Made by a program: the position numbers and the translations under genes
Shown here: positions 1-6,017 of the stretch, one piece after another
How the letters are laid out: each line of letters starts with the position of its first letter
How positions within the stretch are numbered: the stretch's first letter is position 1
Assembly (NCBI GenBank): GCA_937910255.1
Contig: CALEOQ010000078.1
Coordinates: 1-8,017, forward strand
DNA length: 8,017 nucleotides
DNA from: an uncultured Caulobacteraceae bacterium
Lineage (GTDB): Bacteria > Pseudomonadota > Alphaproteobacteria > Caulobacterales > Caulobacteraceae
Reading direction: 5' to 3'
Notes under the pieces: model-generated
Told to the model about the DNA's origin: nothing
The model's input: the letters and a program-made list of their open reading frames with translations, nothing else
Databases searched by the model: none

Positions 1-93
1 TTCGTGTGGGTATGTGGGAGTCAACAGACGAGGATGGGAAGGAGGCGCTACGTTGGGGAGGAGTCGAGGTCGTATGAGATGGTTTTTTTTTTT
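1..93. other. Non-genomic end: low-quality read tail and poly-T run
   Basis: This stretch lies outside the P7 adapter that begins at 94, so it cannot be part of the library insert. It is G/T-rich and ends in an 11-base T run (83-93). Read on the other strand this is adapter followed by poly-A and then noise, the usual result when a sequencer reads past the end of a short library molecule. No gene should be called here. An open frame crossing it from position 4 is spurious, because it translates the adapter itself. Confidence 0.9.
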
Positions 94-157
94 CAAGCAG
101 AAGACGGCATACGAGATTACGACGTGACTGGAGTTCAGACGTGTGCTCTTCCGATCT
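94..157 (+). other. Untrimmed Illumina P7 / index / Read-2 adapter
   Basis: Positions 94-117 match the 24-base Illumina P7 flow-cell sequence exactly. Positions 118-123 (TACGAC) occupy the 6-base index slot. Positions 124-157 match the 34-base TruSeq Read-2 primer site, ending in the familiar CTTCCGATCT. Genomic DNA starts at 158. In translation this segment gives well-known contamination peptides: FFFQAEDGIRD and VQTCALPI in one plus frame, MCSSDL in another, and IGRAHV on the minus strand at the end of the tldD frame. Confidence 0.98.
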
Positions 158-1097
158 GTTCGGTGGGGGTGCCTTCGTCGTCCACGGTCAGCGAGCCGCG
201 GCGGCCGGCCAGGGCGCCGTCGTCGAACACGGTGACGCCAGGCGCAGCCACCCGCTGGCCGATCTTGCCGGAGAAGGCCGAGGTGCCCTTGCGGTTGAAG
301 TCGCCCTCCAGCCCATGGCCGACGGCCTCGTGCAGCAGCACGCCGTTCCAGCCGGGGCCCAGCACCACGTCCATCTCGCCGGCCGGGCAGGCTACGGCCT
401 CCAGATTGACCAGGGCCTGGCGCAGCGCCTCCTCGCCCTGCTCATGCCAGGCGTCCGGACTGATCCAGCCTTCGAAGCCGGCGCGACCGCCGGCGCCGGA
501 GAAGCCGACCTCGCGGCGGCCGTCCTTTTCGACGGTCACCTGGATGTTGATGCGCGACAGGGGGCGGACGTCGCGGATCAGCCGGCCATCGGCCCGCAGG
601 ATCTCCACGATCCGGCGCTCACCGCTCAGGCTGGCCATCACCTGCACCACCCGCGGGTCGCGGGCGCGGGCCCAGGCGTCGATCTCCTGCAGCAGGGCGA
701 CCTTGGCGGCGAAGTCCGGAGAGGCGAGGGGATCGTCCTCGCCATAGAGGCGGCTATTGGTCGAGCGCGGGCCTTCGGCGGCCACGCCCTGATAGCCGCG
801 TTTGGCCAGGGCCGCCGATTGGCCGGCCCGGCGCAGGGCGGCTTCCGAGATTTCGCTGGAATGGGCGTAGCCGGCGGTCTCCCCGGCTACGACCCGCAGG
901 CCAAATCCCTCGGTCGAATCATAGGCGGCCGATTTCAGCCGACCGTCATCAAACAGGAACGACTCGCTCTCGGAGCGCTCGGCGAAAATCTCGCCGTCAT
1001 CGGCGCTCGCCAGGGCTTCGCCCAGGATTTCGCGGGCGCGCTCGGGGGCGACGCCGCAGGAGTCCAGGATGGAAGGCGCGGGCGTATGGGCGTTCAT
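158..1097 (-). CDS. tldD: Metalloprotease TldD (C-terminus missing at contig end)
   Basis: TldD is the catalytic subunit of the TldD/TldE(PmbA) zinc metallopeptidase. In E. coli this cytoplasmic complex degrades unfolded peptides, matures microcin B17 and acts on the CcdA antitoxin. The visible protein has the signature HEAVGHGLEGD, an HExxxH zinc motif with H256, E257 and H261. The third zinc ligand in E. coli TldD is a cysteine near the C-terminus, and that part is absent here. The start ATG (1097-1095) has a GAGGT ribosome site five bases upstream. The genuine sequence gives 313 complete codons, ending at E313, whereas E. coli TldD has 481 residues, so about a third is lost. The open frame continues to 135, but its last seven residues (QIGRAHV) are read across the junction and from adapter; the truncation is technical, not biological. 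The gene is divergent from the oxidase operon; a functional link to the oxidase is not established. Confidence 0.95.
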
Positions 1098-1102
1098 CAG
1101 AG

Positions 1103-1107
1103 ACCTC
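1103..1107 (-). promoter_or_regulatory. Ribosome binding site of tldD
   Basis: On the minus strand this reads GAGGT, five bases before the ATG at 1097. It supports that start, and the following residues are consistent with the variable N-terminus of TldD proteins. Confidence 0.65.
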
Positions 1108-1255
1108 GAAAACGAGCAGGCTCCAAGACATAGGGGCTCTGGGGCTCCGCGTCACGGCCAGGCGCCTGCGGCGATGCAAACTTGGACGCCGGGCGATGCG
1201 TCATATGGCCTCGGTCACGTTCGCCTCAGACAAGCGCAACCAACCGCCTTGCGCC

Positions 1256-1284
1256 TTGGCAAGCTAGGGGAGAGCGCGTATGCA
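1256..1284 (+). promoter_or_regulatory. Possible sigma-70-type promoter for the cox operon
   Basis: TTGGCA at 1256-1261 and TATGCA at 1279-1284 are separated by exactly 17 bases, the ideal spacing. The -35 is a good match to TTGACA; the -10 matches TATAAT only in its TAT half. A start site would fall near 1291, giving a leader of about 110 bases ahead of coxB that would contain the 1302-1321 hairpin. Such matches arise by chance, and alphaproteobacterial promoters are often diverged, so this is only a candidate. Confidence 0.22.
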
Positions 1285-1301
1285 CGCCCGCTGAGGGCCT
1301 A

Positions 1302-1321
1302 GCGGCGAATATCTTCGCTGC
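1302..1321. promoter_or_regulatory. Imperfect inverted repeat upstream of coxB
   Basis: GCGGCGAA at 1302-1309 pairs with TTCGCTGC at 1314-1321 around a four-base TATC loop, giving an 8-bp stem with one G-T pair. It lies about 80 bases upstream of the coxB start. It could be an RNA hairpin in the leader or a two-fold symmetric protein-binding site. I cannot assign it to a known regulator, and it has no downstream T run, so it is not a standard terminator. Confidence 0.3.
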
Positions 1322-1390
1322 GTAAGCCTCGTTTCAGTCGGGGGGCGGCGACCACGCATTCGGCGGGAGGTCCGCCCGGCCAAAGAGACC

Positions 1391-1396
1391 GAGGGG
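1391..1396 (+). promoter_or_regulatory. Ribosome binding site of coxB
   Basis: GAGGGG precedes the coxB ATG at 1399. GAGG (1391-1394) leaves a four-base gap, slightly short but usable. The start is also supported because the protein then begins with a complete signal peptide. Confidence 0.6.
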
Positions 1397-1398
1397 AC

Positions 1399-2370
1399 AT
1401 GAAGTCGAGCTTGCAGGGGATGCGGACGTGGGCGGCAGGCGCCGTCGCGGTCGCCATGACGGCGTTCTGGGGTGTCCAGGCGCTGGCCCAGGACCTTATG
1501 GGTCAGCCTACGCCTAAGGGGATTGCGCTACAGCCGGCCGCCGCGCCGCTGAAGCATGATGCGATCTTCTTCCACGACGCCATTCTGATGCCGATCATCA
1601 CGATCATCACCCTGTTCGTGGCCGGTCTGCTGATCTGGGTGATCGTGCGCTACAACGCCCGCTCCAACCCGGTGCCGGCGAAGTTCAGCCACAACACCAC
1701 CATCGAGGTCATCTGGACCCTGGTGCCGGTGCTGATCCTGGTGTTCATCGCCATCTTCTCGTTCCGGCTGCTGTTCAACTACAACGACATGCCCCGCCCG
1801 GACCTGACGGTGAAGGCCGTCGGCTACCAGTGGTACTGGGGCTATGAATATCCCGACCATGAGGTGGGCGAGTTCATCTCCAACATGCTGCCGGAGGAAG
1901 AGGCCGACGCCGCGGGCGTGCCTTACCTGCTGGCCGCCAACCAGCCCATGGTGGTGCCGGTGGGCAAGACGGTGCGGGTGCTGGTCACCGCCGCCGATGT
2001 CATCCACTCCTTCGCCCTTCCGGCCTTCGGCCTGAAGACGGACGCCATTCCCGGCCGCGTGAACGAGACCTGGTTCACCGCCGAGAAGGAAGGCGTCTAT
2101 TACGGCCAATGCTCGGAGCTGTGCGGCGTGGACCACGCCTTCATGCCCATCGAGATCCGGGTCGTGAGCCAGGCGGAGTTCGAAGCCTGGGTCGCCAGCA
2201 AGGGCGGCAATCCCACGGGCCAGGCCGCCACCACCGAGGCCGAGGCCACCGCGCCCACCATCGACGAGGCCGGCGTCGACGCCGCGGCCGTCGAGGGTGA
2301 AACCACCGATGAGGCGGCCGACGCGCCGCAAGAGACCGCTGCGCCTGCTGCCGCAGCGGCCGCGAACTGA
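1399..2370 (+). CDS. coxB: Cytochrome c oxidase subunit II (aa3-type)
   Basis: Subunit II carries the dinuclear CuA centre that accepts electrons from cytochrome c at the periplasmic face and passes them to heme a in subunit I. The 323-residue protein starts with a signal peptide whose likely cleavage follows ALA at 28-30 (next residues QD). Two membrane helices lie at about 65-84 and 104-126, followed by the aromatic electron-entry motif QWYWGYEYP at 144-152. The CuA ligand set is complete: H203, then C238, E240 and C242 in GQCSELCG, then H246 and M249. There is no CxxCH motif, so this is not a fused caa3-type subunit. Residues after about 270 form an Ala/Glu/Thr-rich acidic tail of roughly 50 residues, likely disordered and outside the conserved domain. 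It is the first gene of the oxidase operon, 18 bases before coxA. The symbol ctaC is also used. Confidence 0.97.
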   Translation: MKSSLQGMRTWAAGAVAVAMTAFWGVQALAQDLMGQPTPKGIALQPAAAPLKHDAIFFHDAILMPIITIITLFVAGLLIWVIVRYNARSNPVPAKFSHNTTIEVIWTLVPVLILVFIAIFSFRLLFNYNDMPRPDLTVKAVGYQWYWGYEYPDHEVGEFISNMLPEEEADAAGVPYLLAANQPMVVPVGKTVRVLVTAADVIHSFALPAFGLKTDAIPGRVNETWFTAEKEGVYYGQCSELCGVDHAFMPIEIRVVSQAEFEAWVASKGGNPTGQAATTEAEATAPTIDEAGVDAAAVEGETTDEAADAPQETAAPAAAAAAN

Positions 2371-2373
2371 CCC

Positions 2374-2378
2374 AGGGG
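2374..2378 (+). promoter_or_regulatory. Ribosome binding site of coxA
   Basis: AGGGG sits in the 18-base gap after the coxB stop, ten bases before the coxA ATG at 2389. The spacing is a little long but within the working range. Confidence 0.5.
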
Positions 2379-2388
2379 TAGAGTAAAG

Positions 2389-4044
2389 ATGGCTCACGCC
2401 GCCGCACACGGTCACGACGACCACGATCACAAGCCGGGGTTCTTCACCCGCTGGTTCCTGTCCACTAACCACAAGGACATCGGCACCCTGTACCTGCTGT
2501 TCGCCATCATGGCGGGCATCGTGGGCGGGGCTCTGTCGGGCCTGATCCGCTGGGAGCTGGCTGAGCCCGGCATCCAGGTGTTCGTCCAGGGCTCCTGGCT
2601 CGACCAGCTCGGCTGGATCGAAGCCAGCCACCACGGCTACAACGTCGTGGTCACCGCCCACGCCCTGGTCATGATCTTCTTCATGGTCATGCCGGCGATG
2701 ATCGGCGGGTTCGGCAACTGGTTCGTCCCGATCATGATCGGCGCGCCGGACATGGCCTTCCCGCGGATGAACAACATCTCCTTCTGGCTGCTGGTGGCCG
2801 CCTGGGTGCTGTTGCTCACCTCGATGTTCGTCGACGGCGGCCCGGGCCGCGGCTTCGGCGGCGGCTGGACCATCTATCCGCCGCTCTCGACGCTCGGCCA
2901 CACCGGCCCGTCCATGGACCTGGCCATCCTGTCGCTGCACGTGGCCGGCGCCAGCTCGATCCTCGGCGCGATCAACTTCATCACCACCATCTTCAACATG
3001 CGCGCGCCGGGCATGACCCTGCACCGGATGCCGCTGTTCGCCTGGTCGGTGCTGATCACCGCCTTCCTGCTGCTGCTGTCCCTGCCCGTCCTGGCCGGCG
3101 CCATCACCATGCTGCTGACCGACCGCAACTTCGGCACCAGCTTCTTCAACGCCGCCGGCGGCGGCGACCCGGTGATGTTCCAGCACCTGTTCTGGTTCTT
3201 CGGCCACCCCGAGGTCTACATCCTGATCCTGCCGGGCTTCGGCATCATCAGCCACATCGTGTCGACCTTCTCGCGCAAGCCGGTGTTCGGTTACCTGGCC
3301 ATGGCCTACGCCATGGTGGCCATCGGCTTCGTCGGCTTCGTCGTGTGGGCGCACCACATGTACACCGTCGGCATGAACATCAATCTGCGCGCCTACTTCG
3401 TGGCCGCGACCATGGTCATCGCCGTGCCGACGGGCGTGAAGATCTTCTCCTGGATCGCCACCATGTGGGGCGGGTCGATCAGCTTCAAGACGCCCATGCT
3501 TTGGGCGATCGGCTTCATCTTCCTGTTCACCGTGGGCGGGGTCACCGGCGTGGTCCTGGCCAATGCCGGCATCGATTACAGCCTTCACGACACCTATTAC
3601 GTGGTGGCTCACTTCCACTACGTGCTCAGCCTGGGCGCGGTGTTCGCCATCTTCGCGGGCTTCTACTACTGGTTCGAGAAGATCTTCGGCGTGAAGTACC
3701 GCGAGTGGGCCGGCGTGCTGCACTTCTGGATCACCTTCATCGGCGTGAACCTGATCTTCTTCCCGCAGCACTTCCTGGGCCTGCAGGGCATGCCCCGCCG
3801 CTATGTGGATTATCCGGAGGCCTACACCTACTGGAACCAGATCTCGTCGGTGGGCTACGCCATCACCGCGGTCGGCGTGGTGGTCTTCCTGCTGATCCTG
3901 CTGGAAGCGGCCATCGTTCGCCGCAAGGCCGAGGCCAACCCGTGGGGCGAAGGCGCCACGACCCTGGAATGGACGCTGCCTTCGCCGCCGCCGTTCCACC
4001 AGTTCAACGAACCGCCGGTCATCAAGGGCGACAGCCACCACTGA
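2389..4044 (+). CDS. coxA: Cytochrome c oxidase subunit I (aa3-type, A1 class)
   Basis: This is the catalytic, proton-pumping subunit in the inner membrane, holding heme a and the heme a3-CuB oxygen-reducing site. At 551 residues it has the usual length with twelve predicted membrane helices. Heme a ligands are H91 and H410, and the heme a3 ligand is H408 (VAHFHYVLS). CuB ligands are H273, H322 and H323. Y277, in GHPEVY, is placed for the His-Tyr crosslink. The D-channel residues N110, D121 and E275 and the K-channel lysine K351 are present; E275 marks class A1. All these positions are a constant 11 lower than in the Rhodobacter sphaeroides enzyme, a strong sign of a gap-free core. The N-terminus (residues 3-14) has five histidines mixed with aspartates. 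The symbol ctaD is also used. It is preceded by coxB and followed by a strong hairpin before ctaB. Confidence 0.98.
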   Translation: MAHAAAHGHDDHDHKPGFFTRWFLSTNHKDIGTLYLLFAIMAGIVGGALSGLIRWELAEPGIQVFVQGSWLDQLGWIEASHHGYNVVVTAHALVMIFFMVMPAMIGGFGNWFVPIMIGAPDMAFPRMNNISFWLLVAAWVLLLTSMFVDGGPGRGFGGGWTIYPPLSTLGHTGPSMDLAILSLHVAGASSILGAINFITTIFNMRAPGMTLHRMPLFAWSVLITAFLLLLSLPVLAGAITMLLTDRNFGTSFFNAAGGGDPVMFQHLFWFFGHPEVYILILPGFGIISHIVSTFSRKPVFGYLAMAYAMVAIGFVGFVVWAHHMYTVGMNINLRAYFVAATMVIAVPTGVKIFSWIATMWGGSISFKTPMLWAIGFIFLFTVGGVTGVVLANAGIDYSLHDTYYVVAHFHYVLSLGAVFAIFAGFYYWFEKIFGVKYREWAGVLHFWITFIGVNLIFFPQHFLGLQGMPRRYVDYPEAYTYWNQISSVGYAITAVGVVVFLLILLEAAIVRRKAEANPWGEGATTLEWTLPSPPPFHQFNEPPVIKGDSHH

Positions 4045-4064
4045 CCGGACGGCCCGGACGAGAC

Positions 4065-4100
4065 AGGGGCGCGGATCGGTCACAGCCGAACCGCGCCCCT
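4065..4100 (+). terminator. Strong GC-rich hairpin between coxA and ctaB (attenuator or mRNA stabiliser)
   Basis: AGGGGCGCGG at 4065-4074 is perfectly complementary to CCGCGCCCCT at 4091-4100. Inside this 10-bp stem, after an A-A mismatch, TCGG (4076-4079) pairs with CCGA (4086-4089), leaving a six-base loop. It lies 20 bases after the coxA stop and 34 bases before the ctaB start. Only two T residues follow (4100-4101), so a fully efficient intrinsic terminator is unlikely. A partial terminator, a processing site, or a 3' stabiliser of a coxB-coxA transcript are the likely readings; any of these could lower the assembly genes relative to the structural subunits. Confidence 0.6.
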
Positions 4101-4123
4101 TCGCCGTTGTGCCGGGTCTGATT

Positions 4124-4128
4124 AGGAG
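4124..4128 (+). promoter_or_regulatory. Ribosome binding site that favours a TTG start for ctaB
   Basis: AGGAG is six bases before TTG at 4135, an ideal spacing. It is 15 bases before the in-frame ATG at 4144, and only one base before an out-of-frame ATG at 4130. It therefore argues for the TTG start of ctaB. Confidence 0.65.
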
Positions 4129-4134
4129 TATGTC

Positions 4135-5121
4135 TTGGCGACCATGACGCCCGCCATTCCAGCGACCGCCCAGCCTGCCCGTTGGCAGGACTATATGCAG
4201 CTGCTCAAGCCGCGGGTGATGTCTCTGGTGGTCTTCACCGGCGCCACGGGTCTGATCTGCGCCGATGCGCCGATCCACCCGCTGCTGGGCGCGGTCGCCA
4301 TCCTCTGCATCGCCATCGGCGCGGGCGCCTCGGCCGCCCTGAACATGTGGTACGACGCCGATATCGACGCGCTGATGCGGCGCACCCGCGGGCGGCCCGT
4401 GCCGGCCGGTCGGGTGCAGGGGGCCGAGGCCCTCTCCATGGGCGTGGTGCTGTCCCTGCTGTCGGTGATGTTCATGGGCGTGGCGGTCAACTGGCTCGCC
4501 GCAGGCCTGCTGGCCTTCACCATCTTCTTCTACGCCGTCGTCTATTCCATGTGGCTCAAGCGCTCGACGGCCCAGAACATCGTCATCGGCGGCCTGGCCG
4601 GCGCCCTGCCGCCGGTGATCGGCTGGGCGGCGGCGGCGGGCGAGACCCCCCTGAACGCCTGGCTGCTGTGCGCCATCATCTTCATGTGGACGCCGCCCCA
4701 CTTCTGGGCCCTGGCCCTCTACACCAGCGAGGATTACGAGAAGGCTGGCGTGCCGATGATGCCGGTGGTCGCTGGGCCGGCCTCCACCCGCCGACAGATC
4801 TTCATCTACAGCCTGCTGTTCACCCCGCTTTGCCTGGTCCCGGCCTTCACGGGCCTGGGGGGAACGGCCTATCTGGCGGTGGCGGGCCTCGGCGGCGCGG
4901 TCTTTTTGATCCTCGCCTGGCGGGTGCTGCGCAGCGCGGCGGGCGACAGCGCCGATCCGCGCGTGGACGGGCGCCTCTATGACGTCCGCGCCGGCGCCAA
5001 GGACGCGCGTAACCTGTTCGCCTTCTCGATCCTCTATCTCAGCCTGTTGTTCGCGACCCTGCTCATTGAGGGGCTGCTTGGCGCGCCGAGCTTCATGAAC
5101 CTGATCCCCGGAGCGGCATGA
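4135..5121 (+). CDS. ctaB: Protoheme IX farnesyltransferase (heme O synthase)
   Basis: CtaB, an integral membrane prenyltransferase of the UbiA superfamily (Cox10/CyoE), adds a farnesyl group to heme B to make heme O, which heme A synthase then oxidises to the heme A used by CoxA. The 328-residue protein is hydrophobic throughout, with several membrane helices. It carries the first prenyl-diphosphate motif N70-x3-D74-x3-D78 (NMWYDADID), the following basic stretch RRTRGRPVP at 82-90, and the conserved TPPHFWALAL at 186-195. The start is taken as TTG at 4135 because AGGAG is six bases upstream; the alternative ATG at 4144 would remove three residues. The stop overlaps the next gene in ATGATGA, suggesting coupled translation. 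A heme A synthase gene (ctaA) is not in the window. The symbol coxE is rarely used for this family; ctaB is standard. Confidence 0.96.
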   Translation: MATMTPAIPATAQPARWQDYMQLLKPRVMSLVVFTGATGLICADAPIHPLLGAVAILCIAIGAGASAALNMWYDADIDALMRRTRGRPVPAGRVQGAEALSMGVVLSLLSVMFMGVAVNWLAAGLLAFTIFFYAVVYSMWLKRSTAQNIVIGGLAGALPPVIGWAAAAGETPLNAWLLCAIIFMWTPPHFWALALYTSEDYEKAGVPMMPVVAGPASTRRQIFIYSLLFTPLCLVPAFTGLGGTAYLAVAGLGGAVFLILAWRVLRSAAGDSADPRVDGRLYDVRAGAKDARNLFAFSILYLSLLFATLLIEGLLGAPSFMNLIPGAA

Positions 5122-5315
5122 TGAGCGATGCGAACGATCCCCAGTCGCCTCAGAACGCCACGGGCGGTGCTGGGCAGGGGCCAGGCCCGGACCCCATGAA
5201 GGCCAAGCGGGGCCGCAATATCGCCTTGGCCCTGGGCCTGGTCGGCTTCGCCGTGCTCGTCTTCCTCGTCACTGTCGTTCGATTGGGAGCCAACATCCTT
5301 GACCGCCCCCTCTGA
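5118..5315 (+). CDS. Small CoxF-like membrane protein of the cox operon
   Basis: This is a 65-residue protein with a hydrophilic Gly/Pro/Asn-rich N-terminus (1-26), a basic patch KAKRGR at 28-33, one membrane helix at about 35-54, and a conserved-looking end (VTVVRLG then RPL). Short proteins with this layout sit between ctaB and ctaG in many alphaproteobacterial oxidase operons, where they are called CoxF or a cytochrome oxidase assembly protein; the biochemical role is not settled. The basic patch before the helix predicts a cytoplasmic N-terminus and a periplasmic C-terminus. Two adjacent ATGs are possible. CGGAG (5109-5113) is four bases from the first (5118) and seven from the second (5121), so the second may be preferred. 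The first overlaps the ctaB stop. Its last 17 bases overlap the start of ctaG. Family assignment is by resemblance and position. Confidence 0.8.
   Translation: MMSDANDPQSPQNATGGAGQGPGPDPMKAKRGRNIALALGLVGFAVLVFLVTVVRLGANILDRPL
5285..5289 (+). promoter_or_regulatory. Ribosome binding site that supports a TTG start for ctaG
   Basis: GGGAG lies inside the end of the CoxF-like gene, nine bases before TTG at 5299. The first in-frame ATG of ctaG would be at residue 33, inside the membrane helix, so TTG is the sensible start. Confidence 0.6.
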
Positions 5316-5943
5316 ACCGAACACGCCCCCGCCCGTCGACCCCAGCCGCCGCAACGCCCGGCTGGGCCTGGTCTGCGTCGGTGTGTTCGCCGGCATGGTT
5401 GGTCTGGCCTATGCCTCGGTGCCGCTCTATCGCGCCTTCTGCCAGGTGACGGGCTTTGACGGCACGGTCAGCCGGGCCGAGGCGGCTCCGAGCCAGGTCA
5501 TCGACCGGACCCTGAACATCCGGTTCGACACCAATGTCCGCAATCTGCCCTGGACCTTCCGGTCGGAGCAGGTGTCGCAGAGCCTGAAGATCGGCGAGAC
5601 GGGCCTGGCCTTCTTCGATGTCACCAACAACGGCGATACGCCGATCACCGGCCGGGCGGTCTATAACGTCGTGCCCGAGGCGGCCGGCGCCTATTTCCGC
5701 AAGCTGGAATGCTTCTGCTTTTCGGACCAGACAATCGCCCCGGGCGAGACCATCAAGTTTCCCATGGTCTACTTCGTCGATCCCGAATACGCCGAGGACT
5801 TCGAGACCCGGAACAAGGCCGAGATCACCCTGTCCTACACCTTCTATCCGTCCAGCGAGGACGCCCAGGCGCAGGCGCGTACGCACGCCCCGACAGACCT
5901 GGCCGCTTCGGCTCTTGGCGGATCGCAAGGGGCGGGGCTATAG
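5299..5943 (+). CDS. ctaG: Cytochrome c oxidase assembly protein CtaG (Cox11 family)
   Basis: CtaG/Cox11 is a membrane-anchored periplasmic copper chaperone that helps form the CuB centre of subunit I. The 214-residue protein has a short Pro-rich cytoplasmic N-terminus, one membrane helix at about 22-41, the conserved FCQVTG segment with C48 just after the helix, and a periplasmic immunoglobulin-like domain. The copper motif CFCF is intact (C138, C140). Length matches the family, though the last 25 residues or so look variable. The start is TTG at 5299, because GGGAG lies nine bases upstream and later ATGs fall within the helix; this makes a 17-base overlap with the CoxF-like gene and suggests coupled translation. 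This Cox11-type CtaG is unrelated to the Bacillus multi-pass protein of the same name. Confidence 0.96.
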   Translation: MTAPSEPNTPPPVDPSRRNARLGLVCVGVFAGMVGLAYASVPLYRAFCQVTGFDGTVSRAEAAPSQVIDRTLNIRFDTNVRNLPWTFRSEQVSQSLKIGETGLAFFDVTNNGDTPITGRAVYNVVPEAAGAYFRKLECFCFSDQTIAPGETIKFPMVYFVDPEYAEDFETRNKAEITLSYTFYPSSEDAQAQARTHAPTDLAASALGGSQGAGL

Positions 5944-6008
5944 CACCATTCAGACCACCCGTCGGCGGAGAGAGCAGCCGGGCCGGCGGTACGAGATTAT
6001 GAGGGGTT

Positions 6009-6012
6009 AGGA
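6009..6012 (+). promoter_or_regulatory. Ribosome binding site of ctaE
   Basis: AGGA lies five bases before the ATG at 6018, in the 74-base gap after ctaG. A second purine run, GAGGGG (6001-6006), lies just upstream. The rest of the gap (5944-6000) holds only a weak GC-rich stem and no recognisable signal. Confidence 0.5.
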
Positions 6013-6017
6013 CCGAG

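Larger units (their letters stand above)
1098..1398. other. Divergent intergenic region between tldD and coxB
   Basis: About 300 bases separate the divergent tldD and coxB starts. The segment should hold promoters for both directions and any operator of the oxidase operon. No convincing gene, tRNA or known riboswitch is seen. What can be pointed to is a weak sigma-70-like element at 1256-1284, an imperfect hairpin at 1302-1321, and a 5-bp stem (GGCGG/CCGCC, 1362-1376) close to the coxB start. I saw no FNR-type TTGAT-N4-ATCAA palindrome and no CtrA-type TTAA-N7-TTAA site. A short open frame at 1069-1302 straddles the tldD start and has no recognisable product. Confidence 0.7.

Noticed and set aside
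4..747. Plus-strand open frame over the left end and the tldD region
   Set aside because: It starts in read noise and translates the P7 adapter (FFFQAEDGIRD, VQTCALPI), then runs antisense to tldD.
141..1133. 330-codon plus-strand open frame beginning MCSSDL
   Set aside because: The first residues are translated adapter and the rest is antisense to tldD, so it is a shadow frame.
3345..4121. Plus-strand frame overlapping the second half of coxA and running past its stop
   Set aside because: It is an out-of-frame reading of coxA with an Arg/Gly/His-rich product and no conserved motif.
4130..4147. Five-codon upstream frame before ctaB (ATG at 4130, TGA at 4145-4147)
   Set aside because: Its ATG is one base from AGGAG, too close for efficient initiation, and the sequence encodes nothing recognisable. 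Kept only as a note under the ctaB start.
1528..4701. Very long open frame (1057 codons) on the minus strand under coxB, coxA and ctaB
   Set aside because: Its product is low-complexity and rich in His, Asp, Gly, Gln and Arg, with no recognisable domain. It lies exactly opposite three well-identified genes and spans their gaps. Long antisense frames are expected opposite high-GC genes with strong third-position G/C bias.
5959..5989. GC-rich stem between ctaG and ctaE (5959-5966 with 5982-5989)
   Set aside because: Eight pairs including one G-T, a 15-base loop and no T run; in DNA this GC-rich such stems are common by chance, so I do not call a terminator.
5991..5999. ACGAGATTA, identical to nine bases of the P7/index junction at 111-119
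   Set aside because: Nothing around it matches adapter, and the flanks are ordinary intergenic sequence leading into ctaE; a chance match.
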